DNA of 64,000 bases from Liriodendron chinense (lineage: Eukaryota; Streptophyta; Magnoliopsida; Magnoliales; Magnoliaceae). The translations under genes and the position numbers were made by a program. The notes beneath the pieces were generated by a model. The model did not search any database, was not told where the DNA came from, and saw nothing but the letters and a program-made list of their open reading frames with translations. Positions within the stretch are counted from its first letter, which is position 1. Each line of letters opens with the position of its first letter. Shown piece by piece: positions 45,254 through 55,961 of this stretch. The stretch spans positions 558,001 through 622,000 of the forward strand of contig PVNU02002353.1 of assembly GCA_003013855.2 (NCBI GenBank), given 5' to 3'.

Positions 45254-45852
45254 TGTTAGGAGTGGGAGGCCCCGTAGTAGAAGCGAGAAGAATAAAATGA
45301 GTGACAATCACACAATGATCACAATCAAGTAAAACAATACACAAAAAAAGGCAATTCAAATTTTACGTGGAAAAATCCCTCACAGGTAAAAAATCACGGC
45401 ACAAAGTGACCAACACACTATGAAATTAGAAGTTACAAGAGATGAAACCCAAAACCCCAGATAACAAGCCTCACAAGAGAAATCCCAAGCTTTCCTAAGA
45501 AGAAAACCCTCTTCTCAAGCTTTTTCTCTCACCTAGAACCTCTCTCAATCTCATTTCCCTTCTAGCTAGGATACCATTAATCTCGTATTACACTTCTTAA
45601 ATAGGAGAAAATTGAAATTAGAAATACCTTGCGCAAAACCGCGCAAGAAATCTAACTCAAACCGAAAACCTGTTGACCGGTTGGTCGACACCGTTGACCA
45701 ATCAAGGTCGGCCGACTGGTCGACAATGCCCGAAATACGTCCAGAGAGTTGATGTCTTGGCTTCGATTTTTCAATTTTATGACTGGTCAGTGGCCATCTA
45801 TGACTGATCGATGGCTTTCGTTGCAACAGATTTGAGTCGTCCAATTCCAACA
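45254..45852 (-). repeat. 5' LTR of the small copia element
   Basis: Plus-strand ends TGTTAGGAGTGGG...TTCCAACA. Same palindromic cluster as its partner, more diverged. Confidence 0.88.
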
Positions 45853-46140
45853 TCATATACCAGAATAAGGAAATAAAAAAAACTCTCTCTAATCACTCCG
45901 AGACCTACCTGGTCGAGGAAAAGAGCCCCCAAACATCCAGGGGTAGAGTTGAGACCCACTGGTAATTCGTTGCAATTTGGTGGCTGCTGCCCATGCGGGC
46001 CAAACGGTTTGCCACACAATTAACTTTCCAAGGGGAAAACACGATCGAGACTTAGGCTGAAATGCAAATCGAGTCAAAGGGAACCTTCCAATAACATAGG
46101 CTCCATAGGGACTCACCCCTCGTTTCAGAAGACTCCCACC
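45853..46140 (-). mobile_element. Second LINE, RNase H end segment
   Basis: The minus strand contains CVANRLARMGSSHQ, the usual end of a LINE-linked RNase H, and in another frame SLLKRGVSPYGAY, which continues the RNase H at 55147 onward. The segment is bounded by a copia insertion on the left (TSD TCATA) and a hAT insertion on the right (TSD CTCCCACC). Frameshifted. Confidence 0.75.
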
Positions 46141-46311
46141 TAGACCTGGCAAAATTCAACCCGACCTGACCCGACCCAATTTTTTCTAGTTTAGGGTTGA
46201 AAAATTTGACCCAATTTCAATTTTTGGGTTAACTCAACCTGACATGCATTTTTATGGGTTGGGTTAGGGCTAAAAGTGACCCGACCCGACCTGAATCATA
46301 TAAGGGTTAAG

Positions 46312-46486
46312 TAGACTATTATATATAGATTTTCTTATTAGTTAAATTATATATAGTTTTTTTCTCACACACCCTATTGGGAACGGTCCGCATGTTTGTC
46401 AATTTAATAAACATTGCAATGGGCCCTAAGACTATATATTGATTTTCTTATTAGTTAAATAATACAGTCTTTTTTTCTCACACACC
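46312..46486. repeat. About 120-bp tandem duplication inside the hAT element
   Basis: 'gattttcttattagttaaat' and 'tttttctcacacacc' occur twice (46330-46372 and 46440-46486). The second copy continues after the nested LTR element at 53644 ('acaccctgttggaactgtcc'), matching 46366-46400 of the first. Confidence 0.8.
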
Positions 46487-48271
46487 TGTTCGCTTCCCCA
46501 GGTGTAGGGTTGCGATGTAGCAATAATTCGGTAGAGACCGAGATCGTTCTCAGGGACTAATGTAGGAATTCTCAGAATTTCTTCTAACAATCTCCAATTG
46601 AAATCAAACTATAATAATCCGAAAAATATGAATATACGAGAATAATCTGTAACTTGAGATGAAATTAACAATCTAAAAAAGCACTAGGGTGCCGAGAATT
46701 CACTTGTAGTGATCCTTGATGCATAACTCGTATTGGTTTCTCAATTACACAACTAGAATCAAAATCAAATCCTATCTAGCCGGAATATGGAGCAGTTAAT
46801 TCAGCAAAACAGTTTGTCCCATGTGTTGTTCATTAACATGATTCACTCAATTCAAGTTAAGACTTGAGCACACTCAATGTATAGGTCAATCCTAGTTCCA
46901 ATAGGTTAAGATCACAATCATAATAATCATTAAACCCTGTCACTAGGCTTAACTATATTATGATTTGAACTTCATCCAAATCATATAAATAAGCAATACA
47001 TGTTTCAGACTTTTCATAAAAAGTAGAACTTTGGTTTGGAGTTCCAACATGAAGAACCAAGTCTAGAGTGTCTTGAATCCGATTCCTCGGAGCGTACAGG
47101 TCTCGATCTATGCAAAACAACTAAAAACTAAAGCAATTCTTCCAAACATCCATGAGTCATCATAAGATTAAGAAAAACTACTTAGAACTTTATTCAAACT
47201 CATAAACCATTGTTCTTCAATCAAAATCTGATTAGAAACCAATAAAAACGAATTAAAGCATCTTAGATCTACTACAAGGTTCACCTCTTAGCCCTAGCTA
47301 AGAGGTTAACTAATGAAAAGCATAAAAACAAACTAGAACTAGAACTAGAAGAAGAAAACTAGTTGTAGGAGGCTAGGAAGCCTCCTAGGTCTTGATCTCT
47401 TTGCTCCCTACGTTGCTAGATGCCCTAAGAATGAAGTGGAAGTCTCCTTTTATAGCTTTCACACCCCACAAACGAAGAATCTTCGAGAATTTGTGTAGAA
47501 TTTACGTACTACGCAGAGAAAATCGGAGCCAAACTTGAAAATTTCTAAACTGGGTGCATTGTCGATTGATAGCTTAGACTGGGCGATCAATCGCTAGTTC
47601 AAATAACAGTAAAAATTGCCTTTTTCGGATCTAGTGGATAATTGACTGGCTGAGAGATCAATCGGTCACTTCTGGCGATCAATCGATCAGTGTCCAACGA
47701 TCAATCGGAGGGTGCAAAAAGTGTCCAGAGAGTTTTTTCAAATTTCTTAAAAATCTGCATTCTGGCGATTGATCTATGGGATGGGCGATCAATCGCTCAG
47801 GTTGGGCGATCAATCGCAATTCTTCACTTCACTCCAGCAAAAATTTCGTCAATTTCTGCTATGAGCGATCAATCGCTCAAGTCTGTCAATCAATCGCTTA
47901 GGCTGAGCGATCAATTGTCAGATCAATCTTTGGATTAATCTTCAGAAACTGTAAGTTTCTGCATTTTACTTTTATGGCCCTGCAGCTCTGCACTTTGGTT
48001 TTTTGGCCCTGCCAAGTCTTTTAAAATGATTTCTTCAGTGTTTTTTTTTTATTTTTCAACTCCATCTTCCATAGCTTTTTTCTTTCATTCTTGGGCTTTC
48101 TTCCTTTGATCTTCAAGGTGTCCTAAAGCGGTCTTTTAGCATTGGATTCGAAAGGTCTCTCTCTCATTCCTACAATCACAAACCATGCATTAAATTATTC
48201 TTTAAATCATGAAAATCATGCATAATGTGTGATGAATTGGGGTTAGATTATGCACAATTTAGAGCACAACA
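46487..48271 (-). repeat. 3' LTR of the LARD-like element
   Basis: 1785 bp. Plus-strand ends TGTTCGCTTCCC...CACAACA. Roughly 95 percent identical to its partner over the first 100 bases by eye. Many 'gcgatcaatcg' motifs at 47570-47935. Confidence 0.92.
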
Positions 48272-49456
48272 CACCCCCAACCAGCATTTTGCTAGTCTCG
48301 AGCAAAACATACGTGAAACAAATCCATTCTTTAAAAACTCAACTCTTCCTCAGAAACTATGCTTCTAAAAACTCCAAGACAGATAAGTACAAAATTCAAA
48401 AAAACTTAGTGATGGAAATTGAAATCTTAAACTCTCTAAAATTAATAAGTGTTCAAATAGAATCCCCACTGATTGATTGATAAATAGAAGAATCCGAACA
48501 AGTTTAAGCTAGTGTGCATAGTAAATGTTCATCTCATGAGTTTTTCGAAATTACATTCTTCATAGATCAATCAAACTAAAAATCTAAGAGAGTTCAGATC
48601 AACAACAAGCCTATGACAGGAACCTGCCTTACCGTTCCTTCGACGGCTTTCACACTACTTCCCATTTCTAGCTTTGGTTACGGGTAGACCTTCCCCTGGT
48701 TGGTAATAGGTAGCCCTTTTCGAAAATTTTCAACACATTTTCAACAATAACTATTTTTTACATCATTTTCCTTCTTTTTCATTTTTTTAAGATCAATAAC
48801 TGAAGAATCCAAAAGGCTCACTTCGGACTAAAACAATAATCGTGTAATGGTAACGACATAGGATAAAAATCCTTGTCCCAAATTACATTTGAACATGATT
48901 GACAAAGTTCCCCGGCTTGGTTCCTTAACACCTTAAATCTCAGTCTAACCGATCCATAAATCTACATAATCCCTTCAAACCATGAGAATTGTGTAATGCG
49001 AATTAGACTCAAAAGTGTTCAAAGTTTCTATAAATCATATAAATAGGGGAATTTACATATAAAACCATTATATTAAAGGTAGTTTAAGACTTGCAACATC
49101 ACTCACTTCATATCTCCTTACTTATATACTTGTATCATCCCGAATGTATAGAAACGAAGTTTTCCAAAGGAGTTTTGAATTTTCAGAAAAATAATTTTCT
49201 TTTTTATATAATTGCTCGAAATGTCACAAAAGCTAGTAGATTCATCTAAGGAATATCACCCCCCAACCAAAATCTTACATTGTCCTCAATGTTAAAAGAT
49301 ATGCAATAAGCAATGACATGAGAGCAATGACAAAAATAAATGAGAATGAGAACGAGAATACCTGAGGCAGCAACTTAATCAAGTTTAGCTTCTTACTTTG
49401 TCTCGATGAGACTTATTCAATCCTAAATGCAGAAAAATAAATCCTAACCTACCTAC

Positions 49457-50842
49457 CTACCATTCATTAGTCTGATCGACTACATGATCAAATTTGAGCA
49501 GGATCTTCATGAATTTCAATAGGTTTCTCATGAGGACCATCCAAAGTCCTGCTCGACAGTAAACATGGGTGCATTTCTTCAGTAAAGTCCAATCATAGTG
49601 TGCACCACATGCATGTAGGGAGGAGATAAGAGCAACAAAAAGATATCTTCTCAAATTCTGAATTGGGTTATGATTGATTACAAACGGGTCCTTCCAGTTA
49701 GAATTCTCAATGAGCTGAAGAAACCATGATGGTGGAGAGACACTCATCAAATATTCGTCAGTTAAGGTTGTCTCCTCCATAATTTTAGAATTGCATGGTG
49801 CTTCCACAAACAATGGTAGAGAGTGTATATTAGTGGAATGGTGTTCTTTGGGCACCGATACCGTCTTTAACAAAATGTCCAACTCCTTAATCATCTCATC
49901 ATCAAGATCATTTGAGTGGGCCAAGCATTCCTCTTGGAAATCGAGATAGTCGGATGAAGGGTCCTCGTCTTCCCTAAGTGATTGTAAAAATTCAGTTTCT
50001 ATGGTGAGGGATTCACACTCCATGAAGTGAAATTCTTCCAAACTAGGTTCTTCATAACTAGTATGAGGTACCAAGTCGGAAGTGTGCAAGGCTTTAACAA
50101 TCTCTTGAATAATTCGATTTTTTGAATTTTCAAAGTGAGCCAAGCATTCATCCAAAGAATTTGAATTCTCACTCAAAGGGAAATCTTCCACAATAAAATT
50201 TGGCATGTGTTGTTGGTGGAAGGACTCAAAGAGATCGACTTCGGCCATCTCTCTAGCAAGAATATCTTCTGGCGACTCATAAATATTCGGCTCTTTGGAA
50301 GAAGAAATCATGAGCTCACAATCATCCATTGAACCCTCATTGTAGGTAATCATACTATCACTTTCAGATTTTGTAGATTCCTCAAGCTCGTCAACCGTCA
50401 TTGAAATCTCTTCATCATTAAAATCAGGATATCTAAAAGAGATAGTTGATTCACCATAATCGATGGTGATATTGGGGTCACTAAGATCAATATCTTCTAG
50501 AAGTTTAGTCATTAAATCCGGAGAAGGTTGGGCTTGGATAGCCTTATTTTCCCCATTGTTGTGGATTGAATCGGTGATCCCAATTTCGGGCTCAATGTTT
50601 TCAAGAAATGGCGAGTGGTTTTGAATCAATTACTCATACTTGTACTCTTTCTCTAAGTCTTCAAGAATTTGTATGTACATGTTATCATAAGAGGAAGACG
50701 TTTTAAAACGATTGTTGATGACCATGATTGGTTCTTCCTTTGGACTAGAGGTATGATGACCCTCCCAATGAAGACCATACGTGTTATATGACGAAGACTG
50801 ATAAGATGGTTGATAGGCATAACTAAACAAGTGATCACGCAA
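49457..50842 (-). pseudogene. Acidic hypothetical ORF of the LARD-like element
   Basis: The main frame (50629-49457, 390 codons) is rich in Asp, Glu and Ser for about 280 residues (DELEESTKSESD, EEPSLEEF, SLREDEDPSSDYLDF). It ends in a basic/aromatic tail (ACGAHYDWTLLKKCTHVYCR) without a domain I recognise. One in-frame TAA (codon before 50629) separates it from 70 more codons (50842-50630, MRDHLFSYAYQPSY...). A putative coiled or disordered Gag-like protein of the element rather than a host gene: it lies between LTRs, on the element's sense strand, starting after its primer-binding site. Function unknown. Confidence 0.6.
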
Positions 50843-51194
50843 TGTCTTTACCGGTTGTTATTACTCCCCCGGTCCTTTTTCTTATTTCTACCTCCTGTCA
50901 AACTTGGTGGAACACTCTTGTTATTTTCAACCCAGTAATCACGTAATGTTTTACCCAGCTGACTGTTGTTCGATTTTACTTCATTCTGGTACTCCCTCAT
51001 CGTCTTACGCTGTGTCTCATCATATGTATCATAGTAATCACGCAGCGTCCTACATTGGGGAGTAGTGGAGGTTGATTGAATCTCAGAAAAATACTTATGC
51101 TTATAATGGTTCCAACATAAAGAGATTGGATTCCATGATCCGACATCTCATCTTCCACAAGATATGCATAAGCACCACCCATCCATTCAGCCAT
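50843..51194 (-). pseudogene. N-terminal part of the LARD ORF with repeated TLRDY motif
   Basis: It starts MAEWMGGAYAYLVEDEMSD at 51194. After a one-base frame change near 51090 it reads HYKHKYFSEIQSTSTT, then CRTLRDYYDTYDETQRKT and KTLRDYWVENN. A third KTLRDH opens the next segment (50842), after another frame change. Three 'TLRD(Y/H)' repeats spaced by roughly 30-40 residues suggest a repeated peptide module. No family recognised. Confidence 0.5.
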
Positions 51195-51854
51195 AATGAG
51201 ATTTAAGAAGTTGAAACTAAAAAAATCTAGAAAAAAAATAAAATAAGGAAAAGAAAAAGAAAAGGAAGAACAAAGAAGATCCTAAGAAAGAGAAAGGAAA
51301 GAAAAAGAAAAAGAATTCTTCCTACTTCCTTTACTTCTCTCAAAGACCGAAGCACAAGGTGTCTTGCAATGGCAAAGCCAGAAGCGAAGATAGAGACCGA
51401 TTTCTCGTGGTCAATAGAGGTTCAAAAGAACACTCCACTCACTCTTTAAATCTTTGAGAAAAATTCGAAAAGAAGAAAGAGGAGTAGGGTGAGAAGAGAA
51501 ATCGCCGAGCTTAGGGTGATCCAAGGCGGCTATTCCGACCAAAAGGAATCAAGGCGGCTCAAGGCCAACTTATCAGAGATCCAAAAGGAGTCTCCACCCA
51601 CTCTACAAGAGATGAATAGGATAGGTATGAATAGGGGGAGAAGAAGAGTAAGGTTGGAAAGACAAAATCTGATTTAAGAACTTAAGAAAACCAACTTACT
51701 TCTACTTCAACTTCCTAACAATTCCTGCAAAAGAATGATCAAAATAAAACAAACTAAGTTAATACTAATCGAAAAATTCTTAAAAATTTCAATAGAAAAT
51801 TATTTTCAGAAATTCTATAAAAACCGTCAAGTCCCCGACAGCGACGCCAAAAAC

Positions 51855-53643
51855 TTGTTCGCTTCCCTAAGTGTAGGGTTGCGATGTAGTAATAATTCGG
51901 TAGAGACCGAGATCGTTCTCAGGGACTAATGTAGGAATTCTCAAAATTTCTTCTAACCATCTCCAATTGAAATCAAACTATAATAATCTGAAAACTATGA
52001 ATATAGAAGAATAATCTGTAACTTGAGATGAAATTAACAATCTAAAAAAGCACTAGGGTGCCGAGGATCCACTTGTAGCGATCCTTGATGCGTAACTCGC
52101 ATTAGTTTCTCAATTACACAACTAGAATCGAAATCAAATCCTATCTAGCCAGAATATGGAGCAGTTAATTCAGCAAAACAGTCTATCACATGTGTTGTTC
52201 ATCAACATGATTCACTTAATTCAAGTTAGGACTTGAGCACACTCAATGTATAAGTCAATCCTAGTTTCAATAGGTTAAGATCACAATCATAATAATCATC
52301 AAACCCTGTCACTAGGCTTAACTATATTACGATTTGAACTTCATCCAAATCATATAAATAAGCAATACATGTTTCAAACTTTTCATAAAAAGTAGAACTT
52401 TGGTTTGGAGTTCTCACATGAAGAACCAAGTCTAGAGCGTCTTGAATCCGATTCCTCGGATCGTACAGGTCTAGATCTATGCAAAACAACTAAGAACTAA
52501 AGCAATTCTTCCAAACATCCATGAGTCATCATAAGATTAAGAAAAACTACTTAGAACTATATTCAAACTCATAAACCAATGTTCTTCAATCAAAATCTAA
52601 ATAGAAACTAATAAAAACAAATTAAAGCATCTTAGATCTACTACAAGCTTCACCTCTTAGCCCTACCTAAGAGATTAACTAATGAAAAGCATAAAAACAA
52701 ACTAGAACTAGAACTGGAAGAAGAAAACTAGTTGTAGGAGGCTAGGAAGCCTCCTAGGTCTTGATCTCTTTGCTCCTAACGTTGCTAGATGCCCTAGGAA
52801 TGAATTGGATGTCTCCTTTTATAGCTTTCACACTCCATAAACGAAGAATTTTCGAGAATTTGCGTAGAATTTACACACTGCGCAGAGAAAATCGGAGCCA
52901 GACTTGGAAATTTCTAAACTGGACGCATTGTTGATTGATCGCTCAGACTGGGCAATCAATCACTAGTTCAAATAACTGTAAAAATTGCCTTTTTCGGATC
53001 TGACGATTAATTGACTGGCTGAGAGATCAATCGGTCACTTCTGGCGATCAATCGATCAGTGTCCAGCGATCAATCGGAGGGTACAAAAAGTGTCCATAGA
53101 GTTTTTCTAAATTTCTTAAAAATCTACATTCTGGCGATTGATCTATGGGATGGGCGATCAATCGCTCAGGCTAGGCGATCAATCGCAATTCTTCACTTCA
53201 CTCCAGCAACAATTTTGTCAATTTCTGTTGTGAGCGATCAATCGCTCCAGTTTGTCGATCAATCGCTCAGGCGGAGCGATTAATCGACGGATCAATCTCT
53301 GGATCAATCTTCAGAAACTGCAACTTTTTGCATTTTACTTTTATGGCCCTCCAGCTCTGCACTTTGGTTTTTCTGGCCTTGCCAGGTCTTTTAACATGAT
53401 TTCTTCAGTGCTTTTCTTTGTTTTTCAACTCCATCTTCCATAGCTTTTTTCTTTCATTCTTGGCTTTCTTCCTTTGAACCTCAAGGTGTCCTAAAGCGGT
53501 CTTTTAACATTAGATTCAAAAGGTCTCTCTCTCATTCCTATATACAATCACAAACCATGCATTAAATTATTCTTTAAATCATGAAAACCATGCATAATGT
53601 GTGATAAATTAGGGTTAGATTATGCACAATTTAGAGCTCAACA
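51855..53643 (-). repeat. 5' LTR of the LARD-like element
   Basis: 1789 bp, same ends. The 'gcgatcaatcg' cluster lies at 52930-53310. Confidence 0.92.
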
Positions 53644-53835
53644 ACACCCTGTTGGAACTGTCCACATGTCTGTCAAGTTAATAAATCTGATCGATGTATC
53701 TGAAGCATCATCCCATTACCTTAACTATGTTGATGCTTAAAGAGATATACTTTAAATCCGCACTACATTCTATGCATTTATTTTTCTCTTTCAATATTTG
53801 CATGCTTAATAGAAATACTCTATAAAAAAGCCTTG

Positions 53836-53837
<2 letters not shown>

Positions 53838-53923
<86 letters not shown>
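53838..53923. repeat. (TA)n microsatellite bordering a MITE
   Basis: About 43 TA units directly abutting the left end of the element at 53924. Confidence 0.95.
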
Positions 53924-53925
<2 letters not shown>

Positions 53926-54393
53926 TGGGAGCTTTGTGATAGGGCCCCATTGTTATGTGTGATGGGTATCCACACCATCAGTCGGTTGCACCATTTCGTG
54001 GTTGGCCATGGGCTACAACTCAGGCCTATTCATGACTTGGGTGGGCCACACATAGACAACAATTAAGAGTGGATATCCACCATTGAAAATTTTATGATTG
54101 TTTATAGGATGGAATGAGATGTGGTTGAGAAATCCAGCCCATCCATTATGCGTGTCCCACTTAAACAAGAGGTCACACAAGTGCTTTTAGATGTTGTAGC
54201 ATGATTTAACACTATTTCAATTGGTATAGCCCACTTGAGTTTGGGATGCGGTTGATTTTTGGGATATCCCATAACCAATAGGGGACCCACCAAATGCATG
54301 GTGTGGATAGCCATCACACATCACAGTGGAGCCCAGACAGCTCGAACTCATGGGAAGTTCTCATGCGGTCAAGCACATATATAGTATATTTTC

Positions 54394-54396
<3 letters not shown>
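53924..54396. mobile_element. (TA)n-bounded foldback MITE
   Basis: Inverted arms meet at 'gatgtgtgatgg.tatccacaccat' (left 53956-53980; right 54293-54318, reverse-complemented). A foldback-like core lies between ('gggtgggccacacatag', 'ttgagtttgggatgcggttg'). The right cap reads 'cagctcgaactcatgggaag' and runs into (TA)n at 54397. An orphan copy of this right cap plus (TA)n is at 1930-2062. MITEs with fixed flanking (TA)n tracts are known in rice as Micron elements; this is an analogy, not an identification. Confidence 0.75.

Positions 54397-54459
<63 letters not shown>
54397..54459. repeat. (TA)n microsatellite between two MITEs
   Basis: About 31 TA units. Confidence 0.95.
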
Positions 54460-54462
<3 letters not shown>

Positions 54463-54833
54463 GCACTCTTAAGTCCAACCGGTTGGACCACAATTTGCAG
54501 TCCACCCAATGGATTGCTTCCAACTTGTTAAGGGCTTGTGAAATCCGATCCTCATAATAAGTTGGCCCCACCACTAGGAACAAGTCACACAAACATCAGC
54601 TGCATCCACTGACCCAGCATACCACAGTTGTATTTCGCTATTAATCAATGGTTGTACACTGTTTTCTATATTGTAGCTCACATAATGATTGGATCGGGCT
54701 GATATTTGCACTAGGGGATCCTCATGGTGGGGCCAACCTAATAGGAGGATTGGACTTCACAAGCACTTAATAGGTTAAAAAGAAATCCATTTGGTGGACT
54801 GTAAATTGTGATTCAACCGGTTGGACTTGAGAG

Positions 54834-54838
<5 letters not shown>
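54460..54838. mobile_element. Foldback MITE with AAGTCCAACCGGTTGGA ends
   Basis: The left end 'gaggcactcttaagtccaac' and the reverse-complemented right end 'gagtcactctcaagtccaac' continue as 'cggttg' and 'cacaattt.cagtccacc'. The arms are about 65 bp. It is bounded by (TA)n on the left and (CT)n(TA)n on the right. Confidence 0.85.

Positions 54839-54929
<91 letters not shown>
54838..54929. repeat. (CT)n then (TA)n microsatellite
   Basis: (CT)n 54838-54869 followed by (TA)n 54871-54929. Confidence 0.95.
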
Positions 54930-54932
<3 letters not shown>

Positions 54933-55146
54933 TAGTTTCAATTGAATGTAATGTTATATGCATCTAGTTTAATATACAAATTAGTTAGTTGATCATTAAA
55001 ATGTGGGCCAACCCGGCCCAACTCAGTTTAATTTGGGTTGGGTAAGCGTTGGGAAAATCCAACCCGAATTCAATTTGAGTCGAGTTAGGGTTGAGGTGGA
55101 AATGACCTGACCTGAACCGATCCAACCCAACCCATTTCCACCTCTA

Positions 55147-55840
55147 CTCCCACCACCGTAACAGAGTCACTCTCCACCTCTTTTCGACGGAACCCACACT
55201 CTATGCAAATAGACGGCCCATCAACCACTACTCTAGCTTCAGCCCGAAAATTAGACCCGACGTGGTAGCCTCTCGAAAAAGCAGCCCTTTCGTCTCTACA
55301 TACCCCCCTGCCACCCGAAAGGCCTGGGTTTCCCCTGGGACGACCTGTCGACATTTAATTTAACCTAGCCCTCCGTTGGACTTCTCCACTTGACTATGGA
55401 CATAAATGGCTTCTTGGGTGGCGGTGGGGATATCCCCAAGTCTCGAAGGGCCTTCAGGCTCGCACGATTGCTACAGTTCGAGAGCGGAAGGATGGAAGAA
55501 TGTGAAACAAACCACCTTCGGATCCTACCAATAGGCTCTCCCACATTGATCTGGATCTCCACAAAATGTTTTTGGTTTCCAGAGATCCAGATTTCGCAGA
55601 AAATGAAAGCTGGGGCCAGCCCTCTAAGCAACCAGATGCTATTTTTTTCAGAGGCCAAGTTCCACCATTACGAGGCTCGGTCGGAACCTGACTGACCTTC
55701 CAAGAAAGATACCTCGAGCATTGAGGAAAAGAATTTCCAAACCTGTGTCGCTAACTCGCCCCTAGCATATAAATGGTCCATGGACTCCTCGGCTCGACTT
55801 CCATCCGGGTGAACCCAGGCCCTAGCAAATAAATGCTACT
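55147..55840 (-). mobile_element. Second LINE, zf-RVT and RNase H start
   Basis: The minus strand reads AEESMDHLYARGELATQVW (end of the zinc-binding domain, about 55740-55800). A linker follows with SFIF.EIW and 'INVGEPIGRIRRW' (55365-55658), then RNase H with GNPGLSGGRGVCRDERAAF, 'NFRAEARVVVDG' and KEVESDSVTVV (55147-55354). It stops at the hAT target duplication and resumes at 46140. 5'-truncated near 55840, where the duplicated gene flank begins. Confidence 0.78.
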
Positions 55841-55961
55841 CTTTTTTTTCTCTCTTTCAAGATGAACAATGAGGCCTATCCAAATCCCACTATATTTATA
55901 GAGAAATATTCTTTTTTATTCTAGGTATTATTATATGATACCCCACCTGAGAATTTGTATA

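Larger units (their letters stand above)
43131..45852 (-). mobile_element. Small defective Ty1-copia element (gag and protease only)
   Basis: Minus-strand element. LTRs are 45254-45852 (5', 599 bp) and 43131-43766 (3', 636 bp). The target duplication TCATA is perfect (43126-43130, 45853-45857). The 3' LTR has lost its terminal TG. A partial primer-binding site TGGTATCA follows the 5' LTR (45243-45250). The internal region is only about 1.5 kb and codes for gag and a protease relic, so integrase, RT and RNase H are deleted. Its gag is related to that of the 3151-12409 element. Confidence 0.9.
46487..53643 (-). mobile_element. Non-autonomous LTR retrotransposon (LARD-like) with one acidic ORF
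   Basis: Minus-strand element of 7157 bp. LTRs are 51855-53643 (5') and 46487-48271 (3'), each about 1.79 kb. Target duplication ACACC (46482-46486, 53644-53648). The primer-binding site TGGCGTCGCTGTCGGGGA (51832-51849, minus) matches the tRNA-Asp complement at 15 of 18 bases. The polypurine tract TGGTTGGGGGTG lies next to the 3' LTR. This tRNA-Asp primer is typical of several Ty3-gypsy lineages. No protease, RT, RNase H or integrase is visible in the 3.6-kb internal region; only the degraded acidic reading frame at 49457-51194. Confidence 0.9.
46141..55146. mobile_element. hAT-type element enclosing a nested LTR element and MITEs
   Basis: Ends TAGACCTGGCAAA (left) and, reverse-complemented, TAGAGGTGGAAAT (right), with a perfect 8-bp duplication CTCCCACC at 46133-46140 and 55147-55154. 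LINE RNase H sequence resumes on both sides, confirming one insertion. Subterminal 'cccgacc' / 'gggttggg' repeats are dense at 46157-46310 and 55000-55135. Subtracting the nested LTR element (46487-53643) and the (TA)n-bounded MITEs leaves well under 2 kb, without transposase. Confidence 0.82.

Noticed and set aside
46487..53643. Host gene at 49457-50629 flanked by a large direct repeat
   Set aside because: The direct repeats are LTRs with a 5-bp target duplication, primer-binding site and purine tract, so the ORF belongs to the element.
53708..54592. Open frames with repeated YIYI
   Set aside because: Translation of (TA)n microsatellites.
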